Below, piece after piece: positions 41,669 to 51,081 of a stretch of DNA of 64,000 nt; the first letter of the stretch is position 1, and each line of letters begins with the position of its first letter. The notes below the pieces were generated by a model, which worked only from the letters and a program-made list of their open reading frames with translations, did not search any database and was not told the DNA's origin. Position numbers and translations under genes: made by a program. The stretch lies in assembly GCA_035516035.1 (NCBI GenBank), contig DATJAS010000059.1, positions 1-64,000 of the forward strand. Direction: 5' to 3'. The stretch is from Fen-1273 sp035516035. Its GTDB lineage: Bacteria; Bacteroidota; Ignavibacteria; UBA10030; UBA6906.

Positions 41669-43954
41669 TCAATGTCGAATTACCGCAACTTTTCCGGTCC
41701 CCGCCTGGCTCCCGTCCTCGGTAAAACCTGCGATAATGTACACTCCTGAGGCCACGACGTTTCCCTGGTCGTCCCTTCCGTCCCAGAAGCCGACTCTTCC
41801 TCCCGACGTCTTGATCTCGCGGACGAGCCGGCCGTCGATTGTCAGTATCTTGATGCTCGAATTCGCGACGAGACCGTCGACGGTGAGCGTCGAGGCGTTC
41901 GGGACGATGTACGGGTTGGGGTAGACCGAGAGCTTGCCGAACTGCGCTTTCGGTGCCACCGCGTCAGTCGTGAGCGCCGCAAGTCCGCCGGTGGTTCCGA
42001 AATAGACCGTGCCTGTCGAAGGATCGACGGCGATGCTCTTGACGTCGTCGTCGATCAGCTTTCCGTTTGTGCTCTCCACCGTGTATGAGGCAAGCGCCTG
42101 CGTCCCATCCGGCGTGTACAGGATGACCCCCTCGGAGGTTGCCACCCACTTCTGGTTGAGGGGATCCACGGCGATGGCGTTCACCGTGAGCCCGTTTGCC
42201 GGGCGGTACGTGGCGATTGCACCCGACCGGAGGGGGTTTGATGGATCCAGTATGATGGCGATGCCGCGGTCAGTGCCCACCCAGATCTCGTTGTCCCTGT
42301 CGACGACGATCGTTGATGCGTTATCGCTCGGCAGGCCGTTGGAGCCGTTGATGTGGACGGCCGCAACGGAATCGATCGTCCCGCCGTTCGCGAGCGCGAT
42401 AACGCCCTTCAGGGCCGGGTCCTTCACGCAGGCCCAGAGGTTGTCCGAAGCGTCAACCGCGAGGCACCTGTTGACGGGCCGGTCCTGGAGCGTGGAAGCC
42501 TTGATGCCATTGACGTACACGGGAACGTGCCGCCACGCTCCTGCGGGCGTGCGCACGCCAAGTATCCTGCCGTCCGCCGAGGCGACAATTGTCGTCCAGA
42601 GGTTACCGTGCGCGTCGCAGACGACGTTCCCCGGAACGATGAAATTCAGATTTGCCGGGATTCCAACAAACCCCGCGTTGGTGCGGAAGATGTGTGCGCT
42701 GTCGATCGTGCTGGTTCCCGAGGGCATCTGCACGATCCCGAAACCGTACAGGCTGGCCCAGACAGATCCGTCGCAGCCGACTGAGACGAGGTAGACTTCG
42801 TCGTCGGGGAGAAGGCTGTTCGCGGGGGTGAACGATTGCCACGTGGTACCGTTGTACCGGTAGAACCCGAACCCCGTCCCGGTCCCGTAGAACCCTCCCC
42901 CCGCGCACCAGAGCGTCCCGTCGGGGGCGAAGCAGAGGTCGTTGAACTCGTTAGCGTTTGGTCCGTTCGGGAAATGCGCGCTCCAGGACGACGCGTACGT
43001 CTGTATGCCGCCGCTCAGCGTACCGACCGCAGGCCCTCCGGTGCTCCCCGCCACGATCGAGGTGGGTGTGTAGGAAAGCGGCGCGCCGAAGACCGTGGCG
43101 GCGCCGGTGGTGTCTACCGTGTAGACCGTTCCCGCGGCCGTGCACGCTTCCAGCGCCGGACCCGAACCGTCGAGTGCGACGATCGACGCTCCCGAAAGGG
43201 TCTTTAGGCTGTCCCACGAGGCGCCGTTCCACCGGTAGAGCCCGGTGGTTGTGCCCGCGTAGAGCCGCCCCTTAAACGATGCGAGCGCCACCGGTACGCT
43301 CCCCGCGGGTCCCGCCTGCTGGAGTGTCCAGGCCTGTGGATCGAGGAGGTTGGGCCTGGAGAGGTCGGCCCGGGCGATGTAGTTGCCCGTGCTCCCGTCG
43401 GTGAGGGCCGCCCAGAACTGCCCTCCGCTGATGAGCGCGCTGAAGACTTTGACCCGGTTATTGGGGGAAATGCCGCCGAAGGAGGTGAATGTGTCGCCGA
43501 ACTCCCCCTTGTCTATCCTGTAGACGCTCAGGCCGAAGTCGGAACAGAGGAGCACCGTGTCCCCGGAAGCGACGATGGCGTTGATTGACTTGTCGGTCGG
43601 ACCCGGGAAGTCCACGATGTTGGCGATTGTGCGCAGTACGCCGGAGGTCGGGGTATAGATGTGGATCATGCCGGTGGAGGCGCAGGCCCAGACATCGCCG
43701 TGCGCGTCGATGGCAACTGCCGTCAGGTCTGTGCTCAGGAGTCCTTCGGCGCTTGTCAGCTTCAGGTAGGATCCCGTCACCTCGTCCCAGCGGAACAGGC
43801 CGCCGCTCGTGGCGGCCCAGTAGCTATGTCCGCTCCTCGCGATGCTCTTCACGTCCTTCATCGACGTGAAGTTCCTCCAGGTACCCACCCCTCCCATGAG
43901 CGGTCCGGTACCCAGAATCACACACACAAGGATGCGCCACCCTCGCGTTCTCAT
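41669..43954 (-). CDS. PorZ-like two-propeller protein with C-terminal sorting-type domain
   Basis: A 761-aa secreted protein. After a signal peptide (about 1-22) it starts 'GTWRNFTSMKDVKSIA' and 'GLFRWDEVTGSYLKLTSAEGL', much like PorZ, the T9SS outer-surface component that delivers anionic LPS. Two blocks of seven-bladed-propeller repeats follow (about 25-330 and 340-660, with 'DAHGNLW', 'DRDNEIWVGTDRG'). The last 85 residues (SVYPNPYIVPN ... DGRDDQGNVVASGVYII) form a FlgD/T9SS-like domain. PorZ itself is one option; another T9SS-exported propeller is the other. Confidence 0.75.
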   Translation of the reverse strand: MRTRGWRILVCVILGTGPLMGGVGTWRNFTSMKDVKSIARSGHSYWAATSGGLFRWDEVTGSYLKLTSAEGLLSTDLTAVAIDAHGDVWACASTGMIHIYTPTSGVLRTIANIVDFPGPTDKSINAIVASGDTVLLCSDFGLSVYRIDKGEFGDTFTSFGGISPNNRVKVFSALISGGQFWAALTDGSTGNYIARADLSRPNLLDPQAWTLQQAGPAGSVPVALASFKGRLYAGTTTGLYRWNGASWDSLKTLSGASIVALDGSGPALEACTAAGTVYTVDTTGAATVFGAPLSYTPTSIVAGSTGGPAVGTLSGGIQTYASSWSAHFPNGPNANEFNDLCFAPDGTLWCAGGGFYGTGTGFGFYRYNGTTWQSFTPANSLLPDDEVYLVSVGCDGSVWASLYGFGIVQMPSGTSTIDSAHIFRTNAGFVGIPANLNFIVPGNVVCDAHGNLWTTIVASADGRILGVRTPAGAWRHVPVYVNGIKASTLQDRPVNRCLAVDASDNLWACVKDPALKGVIALANGGTIDSVAAVHINGSNGLPSDNASTIVVDRDNEIWVGTDRGIAIILDPSNPLRSGAIATYRPANGLTVNAIAVDPLNQKWVATSEGVILYTPDGTQALASYTVESTNGKLIDDDVKSIAVDPSTGTVYFGTTGGLAALTTDAVAPKAQFGKLSVYPNPYIVPNASTLTVDGLVANSSIKILTIDGRLVREIKTSGGRVGFWDGRDDQGNVVASGVYIIAGFTEDGSQAGTGKVAVIRH

Positions 43955-44009
43955 GCCGTGGCGTGGCAGGCGGGGCCGTGCGGCCGGGAAGGGGCCGCGC
44001 GTGCGCCTG

Positions 44010-44498
44010 TCAGTGCCTGGTGCCTTTCTTCCCTTCGGAGAGTTGTGCCTTCAGGTCCGCCAGCTCGATCGCCGAGAGAGCCGCGTCCCACCCTTTGTTC
44101 CCCGCCTTCGCACCGGCACGCTCAAGCGCCTGTTCGAGCGTCTCAGTGGTGAGAACCCCGAACGTCACCGGGATGTCGGCCTGCAGGGAAATCTGGCCGA
44201 TCCCCTTTGCCACTTCCGCGGCGATGTAGTCAAAATGGGGAGTCTCCCCGCGGATGACGCACCCCAGGCAGATGATCGCATCGATGTGCCCGCGTTCGGC
44301 GAGGTGCCGTGCGACCTGGGGAATTTCAAACGAGCCCGGGCAGCGGACCACGGTGATGTCCCCGTCCTCCGCCCCGTGGCGCACCAGGCAGTCCGTCGCC
44401 CCGGCAAGCAGCTGTTCCGTCACCAGGCTGTTGAACCTGCTGACGACGATGCCGAACGATCGTCCGCGGGCAAGCAGCTTGCCTTCGATGGTGTGCAT
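44010..44498 (-). CDS. ribH: 6,7-dimethyl-8-ribityllumazine synthase
   Basis: Penultimate riboflavin enzyme, 162 aa. 'VVSRFN' near the start, 'PGSFEIP', the catalytic His in 'GETPHFDYIA' and 'PVTFGVLTTETLEQALERAG' are all canonical. It lies 22 bases after the PHP gene. No other rib gene or FMN riboswitch was seen here. Confidence 0.97.
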   Translation of the reverse strand: MHTIEGKLLARGRSFGIVVSRFNSLVTEQLLAGATDCLVRHGAEDGDITVVRCPGSFEIPQVARHLAERGHIDAIICLGCVIRGETPHFDYIAAEVAKGIGQISLQADIPVTFGVLTTETLEQALERAGAKAGNKGWDAALSAIELADLKAQLSEGKKGTRH

Positions 44499-44520
44499 CC
44501 GGGTCTCCTTTCCTGCCTGT

Positions 44521-45357
44521 TCAGGATCGCGGCGCCTGCCGCAGCCGCCTGCGCATCATGGTCAGCTCGGCCTCCGAAACCGTGTACCTGCCGAACGCGT
44601 CCAGATCGTTCCTTTTCCCGCCGTGAAAATCGGACCCGCCGCTGGCCAGCAGGAAGTACTCGCCGACGATCCCGCGGTAGTGCGCCACCAGCTCCGGTGT
44701 GTGCGAGGGGTGGACCACCTCGATCCCATCGATGCCGGCGTGTATGATGTCGAGCAGCACCCCTTCCTCGATGAACGTGGACGGGTGCGCGATGAACGAG
44801 AGTCCCCCCGCCGCGGCGATCATGCTGATCGCCTCCCGCGGCGAGATCATGTACTTTTTTTCGTACGCCGGCTTCCCGAAGCCGATGTACCGCGTAAACG
44901 CTTCCTGGTAGGTGCCGATCAGCCCCTCTTCCACCAGCGCGGTCGCGATGTGCGGACGCCCCACGGACCCGTCGCCCGCCCGGCGCAGGACCCCGTCGAT
45001 CGTCAGCGGCACGTTCAGTCCGTTCAGCTTCCGGACGATCCTCTCGGCCCTCTTGCGCCGCTCGACGCGAAAGAGGGCAAGGTACTCCTGCAGGCGGGCG
45101 TCGCCGGGGTCGATGAAATACCCGAGAATGTGCACGTCGCTCTCGCCGACCATGGTGCTCAGTTCGACGCCCGGGATCACTTCGATCCCCGCTCTCGCGC
45201 CGAGCGCCAGCGCTTCGCCGAGTGCGCCCGTGTGATCGTGGTCGGTGATGCTGATGGCCGTCAGGCCGGCCTGCCTGGCGCGGTCAACGAGTTCGCTGGG
45301 GGAAAGGGCGCCGTCGGAGTAGGTCGTGTGGAGATGGAGATCCGCTTTGCCATCCAT
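44521..45357 (-). CDS. PHP domain phosphoesterase (RNase AM/TrpH-like)
   Basis: A 278-aa metal-dependent phosphoesterase. The PHP motifs are 'ADLHLHTTYSDG' at the start, 'SITDHDHTG', 'GVELST' and 'FIAHPS', with a final 'SGGSDFHGG'. The closest described members hydrolyse 3',5'-nucleoside bisphosphates or act as 5'-3' exoribonuclease on short RNAs. Substrate inferred from family only. Confidence 0.88.
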   Translation of the reverse strand: MDGKADLHLHTTYSDGALSPSELVDRARQAGLTAISITDHDHTGALGEALALGARAGIEVIPGVELSTMVGESDVHILGYFIDPGDARLQEYLALFRVERRKRAERIVRKLNGLNVPLTIDGVLRRAGDGSVGRPHIATALVEEGLIGTYQEAFTRYIGFGKPAYEKKYMISPREAISMIAAAGGLSFIAHPSTFIEEGVLLDIIHAGIDGIEVVHPSHTPELVAHYRGIVGEYFLLASGGSDFHGGKRNDLDAFGRYTVSEAELTMMRRRLRQAPRS

Positions 45358-45399
45358 GCAGCACGGGTCGGGGTAAGAAAGAACAGAGAAGAACGGTCC

Positions 45400-46134
45400 C
45401 TACAGGTACCGCGTCTTGAACTTCTCGTAGTCATTGATAATGAGCTTCCCCCGCTCGATCTCAAGGTGGCCTTCGCGGATGAACGCGTGGATCATCCGCG
45501 AGATCGTCTCCCGGGAAGTGCCCGCCATGTTGGCAAGGTCCTGCTGGAGGGGGAGCTCGTCGATTTCCACGCGCCCCTTCCTGATCTTCCCGATGTCGTC
45601 CGCAAGCTGGAGGACGACGTTGGCGACCCTCCCGGCGGCGTCCTTGAGCGACAGGCTCTTGATCTGCGCGTCCGCCTTCCGGAGGCGCATGGTCAGCTCT
45701 TTGAGCAGGGCGATCGCCACAGACGGGAAGTCGTGCAGGAGCTTGAGAAAATCCCGGCGGTGGATCATGAACAACTCGGACTTCGTGATCGCCACGACGC
45801 TGGCCGAGCGCGCCAGCCCGTCGAGGATCGCCATTTCTCCGAAAAAGTCGCTCTCCCCGAGAATCGAGAGGATGACCTCCCGACCATCGTCGTCCATCCG
45901 GACGATCTTCACCTTCCCCGACACGATAACGAACAGCGCCGCTCCCGCCTCTTCCTCGAGGAGGATGATGCTCCCCTTCTTGTACTTTTTCCGGACCCCG
46001 ACCTTCGAGATCGTATCGAGGTCCATCGGCTCCAGATCGCACAGAATTGGGACGTTCTTGAGAAACTCGATCTCGTCCTTCACTGGTGCATTCAGGGTGA
46101 CCTCACTCAGAGTTGGAAGGAAAAGGACCCGCAA
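45400..46134 (-). CDS. Crp/Fnr family transcription regulator
   Basis: A 244-aa protein: cyclic-nucleotide-type sensor domain (about 20-140, 'GSIILLEEEAGAALFVIVSGKVKI', 'GESDFFGEMAIL', 'RSASVVAITKSEL') and a winged helix (about 165-235, 'LANMAGTSRETISRMI'). No Fnr cysteines are present. Start is uncertain: TTG at 46134 or GTG at 46083 (VKDEIEFLKN, closer to homologues); neither has a strong ribosome site. A promoter lies just upstream. Confidence 0.92.
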   Translation of the reverse strand: MRVLFLPTLSEVTLNAPVKDEIEFLKNVPILCDLEPMDLDTISKVGVRKKYKKGSIILLEEEAGAALFVIVSGKVKIVRMDDDGREVILSILGESDFFGEMAILDGLARSASVVAITKSELFMIHRRDFLKLLHDFPSVAIALLKELTMRLRKADAQIKSLSLKDAAGRVANVVLQLADDIGKIRKGRVEIDELPLQQDLANMAGTSRETISRMIHAFIREGHLEIERGKLIINDYEKFKTRYL

Positions 46135-46169
46135 TCGGGCGAACGCTGCGACTTCGCCTCAGAATCCAC

Positions 46170-46200
46170 GAAATATAGGCTCCCGTGTGATGAAAGTCAA
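46170..46200 (-). promoter_or_regulatory. promoter of the Crp-type regulator gene
   Basis: On the minus strand TTG (46200-46198), a 20-bp spacer and TATATTTC (46177-46170), an almost perfect TAnnTTTG. Confidence 0.7.
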
Positions 46201-46236
46201 GAAATGAAGTCCGGGGGCGTGCTTTTCCGGGGAGCG

Positions 46237-47025
46237 TCAGTCGGAGAGGAGATAATACGTGAAGAAACCGAACGCAATCTGCGACACCGCGAGGGAAATG
46301 GCCGCGGAGATATCGAGGCGTCGGGTCTGGTCCTGGTAGGTCGGAATCCCTGTGTTCTGGAAGGAGGCGTTGCTGCCATCCGCTCTGATCTTGAAATACG
46401 CCGCCGCGGCCCCCGCGGCCACGGCCACTCCACCTGCGACGTAGAGCCTGAGCCCGGTCCTTTCGGAACTGCCGCTCTCCGTCATGAACGGATCATCAGG
46501 CCCTTCCGATTGCCACATTTTATGCATGACCGCCTTGGCTATTCCCGAGCCCGACGACGGTAATGGGACCATTGTCCTCTCATACCCGTTCCTGACGACG
46601 TTGACGTCGCCGGGAAGCGGGCTGGACCGGGAGCTTAGCACGAGCGGAGTCGTTCCGGCCGCCGAGTCGCCGATATATACCAGTGCGCCGGAGGGGTCCG
46701 TCACGACCATCACGCGCCGCTCGAACGCGTAGCGGAGCGTCCTCGATTCGCCGGGGGAGAGGTACACGGTGTCCGTGATGCTTCCGGTGAGCCATGCCGA
46801 CGTGTCTTCCTGGACGAGCCTCAGGATGTGCGCCCCGCCGCGGAGCGAATCGAGCGTGAGGGGGGTCCGGCCCGCGCGGACGGAGTCGATGAAAACGCTC
46901 GCGGTATCTGCGCCCGTCCGGATCGTGAGCGTGCACTTCGCCGCGGGCGCCGTGTCCTGCGCGGTGCCGGGTCCGGTGCCGGCCAGCGAGCCGGCCATGA
47001 GAATCGCCGCAACGAGCGGGGTCAT
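46237..47025 (-). CDS. PEGA-domain envelope protein
   Basis: A 262-aa protein with a signal peptide (about 1-22), two PEGA-like beta domains ('ASVFIDSVRAGRTPLTLDSL' and 'ALVYIGDSAAGTTPLVLSS'), a membrane-spanning helix near 195-210 and a hydrophobic C-terminus. PEGA domains are extracytoplasmic binding modules. The ATG at 47025 overlaps the stop of the propeller lipoprotein gene (ATGA). Confidence 0.82.
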   Translation of the reverse strand: MTPLVAAILMAGSLAGTGPGTAQDTAPAAKCTLTIRTGADTASVFIDSVRAGRTPLTLDSLRGGAHILRLVQEDTSAWLTGSITDTVYLSPGESRTLRYAFERRVMVVTDPSGALVYIGDSAAGTTPLVLSSRSSPLPGDVNVVRNGYERTMVPLPSSGSGIAKAVMHKMWQSEGPDDPFMTESGSSERTGLRLYVAGGVAVAAGAAAAYFKIRADGSNASFQNTGIPTYQDQTRRLDISAAISLAVSQIAFGFFTYYLLSD

Positions 47026-48194
47026 TGTGCCTCCCTGTACGCGAGCAGGTCGTGCTCGTCGGTCGTGACAAACAGGCAACCGAACGCAACCGCGGGAGAA
47101 GTCCTGATGCGCCCTCCCGCCTCCACTTTCCAGGTGACTGCCCCGTCCTGGGCATCGAGCCCGTACACGAGTTTCTTCATCGTCCCGACGTAGAGCGTGT
47201 TGCCCGAGAGCACCGCGCCCGAGTTGACGGGCCCCTCGAGGTCCGTCCTCCACGCCTTCATGCCGTCGCTCAGCCTGAACGCCGACATGCTGCCGGCCAG
47301 GTTGCCGACGACCACCAGGTCCCCCGCCGGGACCGCGTTGGCGTAGACCGGTGCGCCGGTCGGGGACTCCCAGAGGGATTGCCCCGTGCGGAGATCCACG
47401 GCGCAGAGGATCCCGTGGAGATTCCCCGCGATCACTTTCCCCGCGGTGATAAGGGGTGCCGCCTCCACGGGCGCCCCCGTGTCGAACGCCCACCGCAGGG
47501 CGCCGGTCTCGGCGTTGAGCGCATAGATTTTCCCGTCTTCGGCGCCGAAGACGACCGCCCCGCTGTCCGCCGCCGCCGACGAACGGATCCCCTTGAGCGC
47601 CGTGTTGTCGGGGAGGCGGAAGCGCCACCGCTCGGCCCCCGTGATCCGCTCAGTGCAGAAGAACGTCCCCTCGGTATTTCCCAGGAAGAGTCTTCCCCCG
47701 TAGAGGCATGGGGTGACTTCCACGTCGCCGTACGACATCTTCCAGCGCGGGTGCCCGTCGATCAGGTCGAGGGCGACCAGGGACATCGGCGTGTGGGAGT
47801 ACGCGACGTATGCGACGTTTGCGTCGATGACGGGAGATCCCTCGATGGCGTCGCCGAGGGAGATCGAGCCGAACGATTTTCCCGTGGCCGCGCTGATTGC
47901 GAACAGCTCGCCCCGGAGCGTCCCGACGAACACGATGCTATCCATCACCACGGGCGAGCCGTTCCCGGTGCCCGCCGAAACGTCCTGCGTCCAGGCGAGC
48001 GTCAGCGGCGGGGCGAGCGTGCAGGACGCGGCCGCCGTGTGCACCGTCGTCCGCGCAAACGTGGGCCAGTCGTCGGGGCGTGCAGCGAGGTGCCGCTCGA
48101 GGCGGAGCGACGAGCACCCGGCGACGAGCGCGCCGGCCGCAAGCGCGGGGACGAGGCGCCGGAGACACCGCCGGACGTGGGACGGCGGGTGCAT
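47022..48194 (-). CDS. PQQ-type beta-propeller lipoprotein (BamB-like)
   Basis: A 390-aa protein with a lipoprotein signal (hydrophobic residues then V-A-G-C at about 27) and seven or eight PQQ-like blades. Repeated W-motifs include 'LAWTQDVSAGTGNGSPV', 'GALRWAFDTGAPVEAAPL' and 'VTWKVEAGGRIRTSPAV'. BamB has the same architecture and assists Omp85 proteins. The ATG at 48194 shares one base with the stop of the upstream Omp85 fusion gene (TGATG), which supports a joint role at the outer membrane. Confidence 0.85.
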   Translation of the reverse strand: MHPPSHVRRCLRRLVPALAAGALVAGCSSLRLERHLAARPDDWPTFARTTVHTAAASCTLAPPLTLAWTQDVSAGTGNGSPVVMDSIVFVGTLRGELFAISAATGKSFGSISLGDAIEGSPVIDANVAYVAYSHTPMSLVALDLIDGHPRWKMSYGDVEVTPCLYGGRLFLGNTEGTFFCTERITGAERWRFRLPDNTALKGIRSSAAADSGAVVFGAEDGKIYALNAETGALRWAFDTGAPVEAAPLITAGKVIAGNLHGILCAVDLRTGQSLWESPTGAPVYANAVPAGDLVVVGNLAGSMSAFRLSDGMKAWRTDLEGPVNSGAVLSGNTLYVGTMKKLVYGLDAQDGAVTWKVEAGGRIRTSPAVAFGCLFVTTDEHDLLAYREAQ

Positions 48195-51019
48195 CAGAAG
48201 TCCCACCCGAAGAAGAACTGCGAGAAGAGCCCCTGCTGGAACGACGTGAAGTTGTTCTCGATCCGCTTGCCGACGTCGTAGCGGAGCACCAGCACGCCGC
48301 CGAGGTTCATCCTGAGCCCCCCGCCGACGCTGCCGTACGTCTGCGTGTACTGCGTGTCCCACGCGCTCCCGGCGTCGAAAAAGAGCGCGCCGCGGATGGA
48401 CCAGAAGCTGATGCCGCCGAAGGGGAACTTGACGGCGAACTGGTCGATGAAGGGGAACCGGAGCTCCTGGCTCGTGAGCCAGAGCTTCTCTCCCCTGAGC
48501 GACCAGAGGGGCCAGCCACGCAGGTCCCAGCTCCCGCCCATGACGAACCGCCGCGATTCCTTGCCGTCATTGTAAAAGAGCCAGAAGCGGGAGGCGAACG
48601 CGCTCCTCTGGGCGATGCGGAGGTAGTTCCTGTAGTCGGCTATGACCGAGTAGTAGTCGACGTTGGAATACTGGATGTCGGATGTGTACGCGAGCGTGAG
48701 GCTGAATGCGCTACCGTCCAGCGGCCCGCTCGGTCCCCAGAGGGAATTGTCGTGCACGAATGAGATGGAATTGGAGAGCAGGAGCGCCCGCCGCTCCACG
48801 AAGTCCCCGATCAGCTCCCGGTCCGAGTTGCTGAGGCTCACGCTCGACTCGATCCGCTCGAACTTGCTCAGGGGGTAGCTCATGGCGAAGTATCCCCCGT
48901 ACACACGCTCGTAGAAGTAGTCGTCGGAGACGGAGAGATCGTAGCGGCGTCCCGTGAACCGGTAGATCCCGTACGCGTAGTTGGTCCGCTGGCCCATCGA
49001 GATATGGGAAATCGCGATGTTGAAGCTCGAGAGGAAGTCCGACTCCGACTGGGCCGTGTTATAGAGCAGGAAGTAGTACTGGTCGTTGCCCAGCAGGTCG
49101 CTGAGCGCGACGATCGCTCCACCGACTGTGCCGAACACCGGGTCGGTGGAAATTGCGCTCTCCGCAACGTCCAGGCTGTACTCCCCCCGGTAGCGCGGGC
49201 GCTTGATCTCCGACGCCCCGGCGAGCGTCCTGGCCTCCCAGGGGGCCTCCTTGTCCTGGAACTCGACACGGCGGATCTCCGTGGTCGTGTCCAGGATCGC
49301 CCGGACGTCCTTGATCGAGCGGATCTGGAATGAGAGCTTCTCGAACGTCCCGAAGACGAGGTCGCCCCCCTTCGTCCATGCCGGGTCGAATGCCGGCGTG
49401 ATGAACCGGGTGAGCCGCTTCGCCGCACGGGGCGCGCCCGGCGCCATGTCCATCACCCAGATATTCTTGACGCCGCCGAGCTCCGACGTGAACGCAAGCG
49501 ACGCGCCGTCCCTGGACCACGCGGGGGCACCGGCCGAGGCGCTGTCGTACGTCAGGTAGTCGATGCGGCCCGACTCGAGCGTGTAGAGAAAGAGGTTGTA
49601 GACCCCCGCGCTCCCCCCGGGGCCCCGGTCGGACGAGAACGCGATGGCATCGCCGCGCGGGGACCAGGCGGGATCCCGGTCGTCGTAGTAGTCGTTCGTC
49701 AGCCGCTGGAGGTCCTTTGTCCCCAGCGTGAGGATGTAGAGGTCGTCGTCGCCCGCCGCGTCGATCGCCGAAAAGACGATCCGGCGGCAGTCGGGAGACC
49801 AGGAGGTGGAGCCGATGCTGACGAGGTCCTTGAAACGGTATGTCGCGGTGATCTCACCCGTCCGGAGATCATAGATGTGGAGCGCGTCGTGCTCGCCGCT
49901 CTTGGTGACGAATGCCAGCCGACCGTCCGTCGACACGTCGATCCTGCTCTGGAAGGGATGGAACGCCTCGAACTCGTCCGTCTTCTCCCCCTGGATCACG
50001 CACTCGGCCTGCGCGTGGATGTCGTGCTCGTCCAGGTTTTTCCGGTAGATGCCGGTGTACCCCGTCCGGTTGCCGATGAAGTAGACGGTGCGGACGCTGT
50101 CGGCCTCGTAGACGACGGGCTTGGCACTGAACCCTTCGCGGACCACGTCGACGGCCGCCATGCTCGGGGCGTCGTGCGCGGCGAGGAGGGGGTAGTACTG
50201 CTTCTTCAGGTCGTACAGCCACATCTCGTCGAACTCCCGGTAGTCCTTCCCGATCGTGATCTTGAAATCGTCCGAGAACGACGACTCCTTCCAGAAGTTC
50301 TCCATCAGGAGGAGGATCTTCTCCTCCCCGAACGTGCGGGAGAGATAGCCGAGGGCGTTCTGTCCCTCCTTGTACATGATGAACGTCCCGTAGATCCTGT
50401 CCATGTCGCTCAGGCCCGCCACCGTCCCGTTCAGCACGACGTCCCGCATCACCATCTCCCCCTGGGCGTCCCAGGCGGTCGACCAGTACTCGGCAAGGCC
50501 CTCCGTGAACCAGAGGGGGGGCGAGCGGTCCCCCGCCTTCCTGTGATCGGCGAGTATCCTGGCGAGCTTGCTCGTCATGAAGACGTGCACCAGCTCGTGG
50601 CGGATCACGTGGCGGAACTCCGACACCGAGCCGTCGGCCGGGATCACGACGCGCCCTTTCAGGTACTCGAAGAAGCCGCCGATGCCCTCGTCGATGAAGC
50701 CCTCGGTGGTGTTCGTCTGCTCGAAGTGGAGGTGGGAGCTGTAGAAGATCAGCGGGATGCGGACGTTGACCGTGTGGTTGAACTTCTGCTGGAGGAGCGC
50801 GTAGCTCTCTTCCGCGAAGTGCGCTCCGCGCTCCGCCAGGTCCTTCATCGCGGAGTAATAGTAGATATCGAAATGGTCGGTCTTCAGGACGCGCCAGTCG
50901 AATTCGGTATACTGCACCTTGTTGCGGCCGAAGTAGAAAAACTGCGCGCGCGCGGCGGGAGGGAGGCACACCAGGAGGAGCAGGAGCGCCAGCGCATATA
51001 AAGAGCCGAACCGGTTCAT
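48194..51019 (-). CDS. metallopeptidase - TolB propeller - Omp85 barrel fusion
   Basis: A 941-aa protein. Signal peptide (1 to about 26, ending A-A-R-A-Q); gluzincin-type peptidase domain (about 35-290) with 'IRHELVHVFMTSK' (HExxH) and Glu in 'FTEGLAEYWS'; WD40/TolB-type propeller (about 310-590) with blades such as 'DPAWSPRGDAIAFSSDRGPGG'; and a C-terminal beta-barrel (about 640-941) with 'GGSWDLRGWPLWSLRG' in the Omp85 position, ending in Phe (FFFGWDF). The promoter at 51043-51073 fixes the ATG at 51019. A surface or periplasmic protease built onto its own barrel is the simplest reading. Confidence 0.85.
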   Translation of the reverse strand: MNRFGSLYALALLLLLVCLPPAARAQFFYFGRNKVQYTEFDWRVLKTDHFDIYYYSAMKDLAERGAHFAEESYALLQQKFNHTVNVRIPLIFYSSHLHFEQTNTTEGFIDEGIGGFFEYLKGRVVIPADGSVSEFRHVIRHELVHVFMTSKLARILADHRKAGDRSPPLWFTEGLAEYWSTAWDAQGEMVMRDVVLNGTVAGLSDMDRIYGTFIMYKEGQNALGYLSRTFGEEKILLLMENFWKESSFSDDFKITIGKDYREFDEMWLYDLKKQYYPLLAAHDAPSMAAVDVVREGFSAKPVVYEADSVRTVYFIGNRTGYTGIYRKNLDEHDIHAQAECVIQGEKTDEFEAFHPFQSRIDVSTDGRLAFVTKSGEHDALHIYDLRTGEITATYRFKDLVSIGSTSWSPDCRRIVFSAIDAAGDDDLYILTLGTKDLQRLTNDYYDDRDPAWSPRGDAIAFSSDRGPGGSAGVYNLFLYTLESGRIDYLTYDSASAGAPAWSRDGASLAFTSELGGVKNIWVMDMAPGAPRAAKRLTRFITPAFDPAWTKGGDLVFGTFEKLSFQIRSIKDVRAILDTTTEIRRVEFQDKEAPWEARTLAGASEIKRPRYRGEYSLDVAESAISTDPVFGTVGGAIVALSDLLGNDQYYFLLYNTAQSESDFLSSFNIAISHISMGQRTNYAYGIYRFTGRRYDLSVSDDYFYERVYGGYFAMSYPLSKFERIESSVSLSNSDRELIGDFVERRALLLSNSISFVHDNSLWGPSGPLDGSAFSLTLAYTSDIQYSNVDYYSVIADYRNYLRIAQRSAFASRFWLFYNDGKESRRFVMGGSWDLRGWPLWSLRGEKLWLTSQELRFPFIDQFAVKFPFGGISFWSIRGALFFDAGSAWDTQYTQTYGSVGGGLRMNLGGVLVLRYDVGKRIENNFTSFQQGLFSQFFFGWDF

Positions 51020-51042
51020 CGCGGATCCGAGATGCTCGCAGG

Positions 51043-51073
51043 AAATGATAACGACTTCCGGCCCCACGCGCAA
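51043..51073 (-). promoter_or_regulatory. promoter of the protease-Omp85 / PQQ / PEGA operon
   Basis: On the minus strand TTG (51073-51071), a 20-bp spacer and TATCATTT (51050-51043). The predicted leader is under 20 bases. Confidence 0.55.
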
Positions 51074-51081
51074 CCGGAGGG

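Noticed and set aside
44254..46563. Plus-strand open frame of 769 codons
   Set aside because: Opposite ribH, the PHP gene and the Crp regulator; no recognisable domain.
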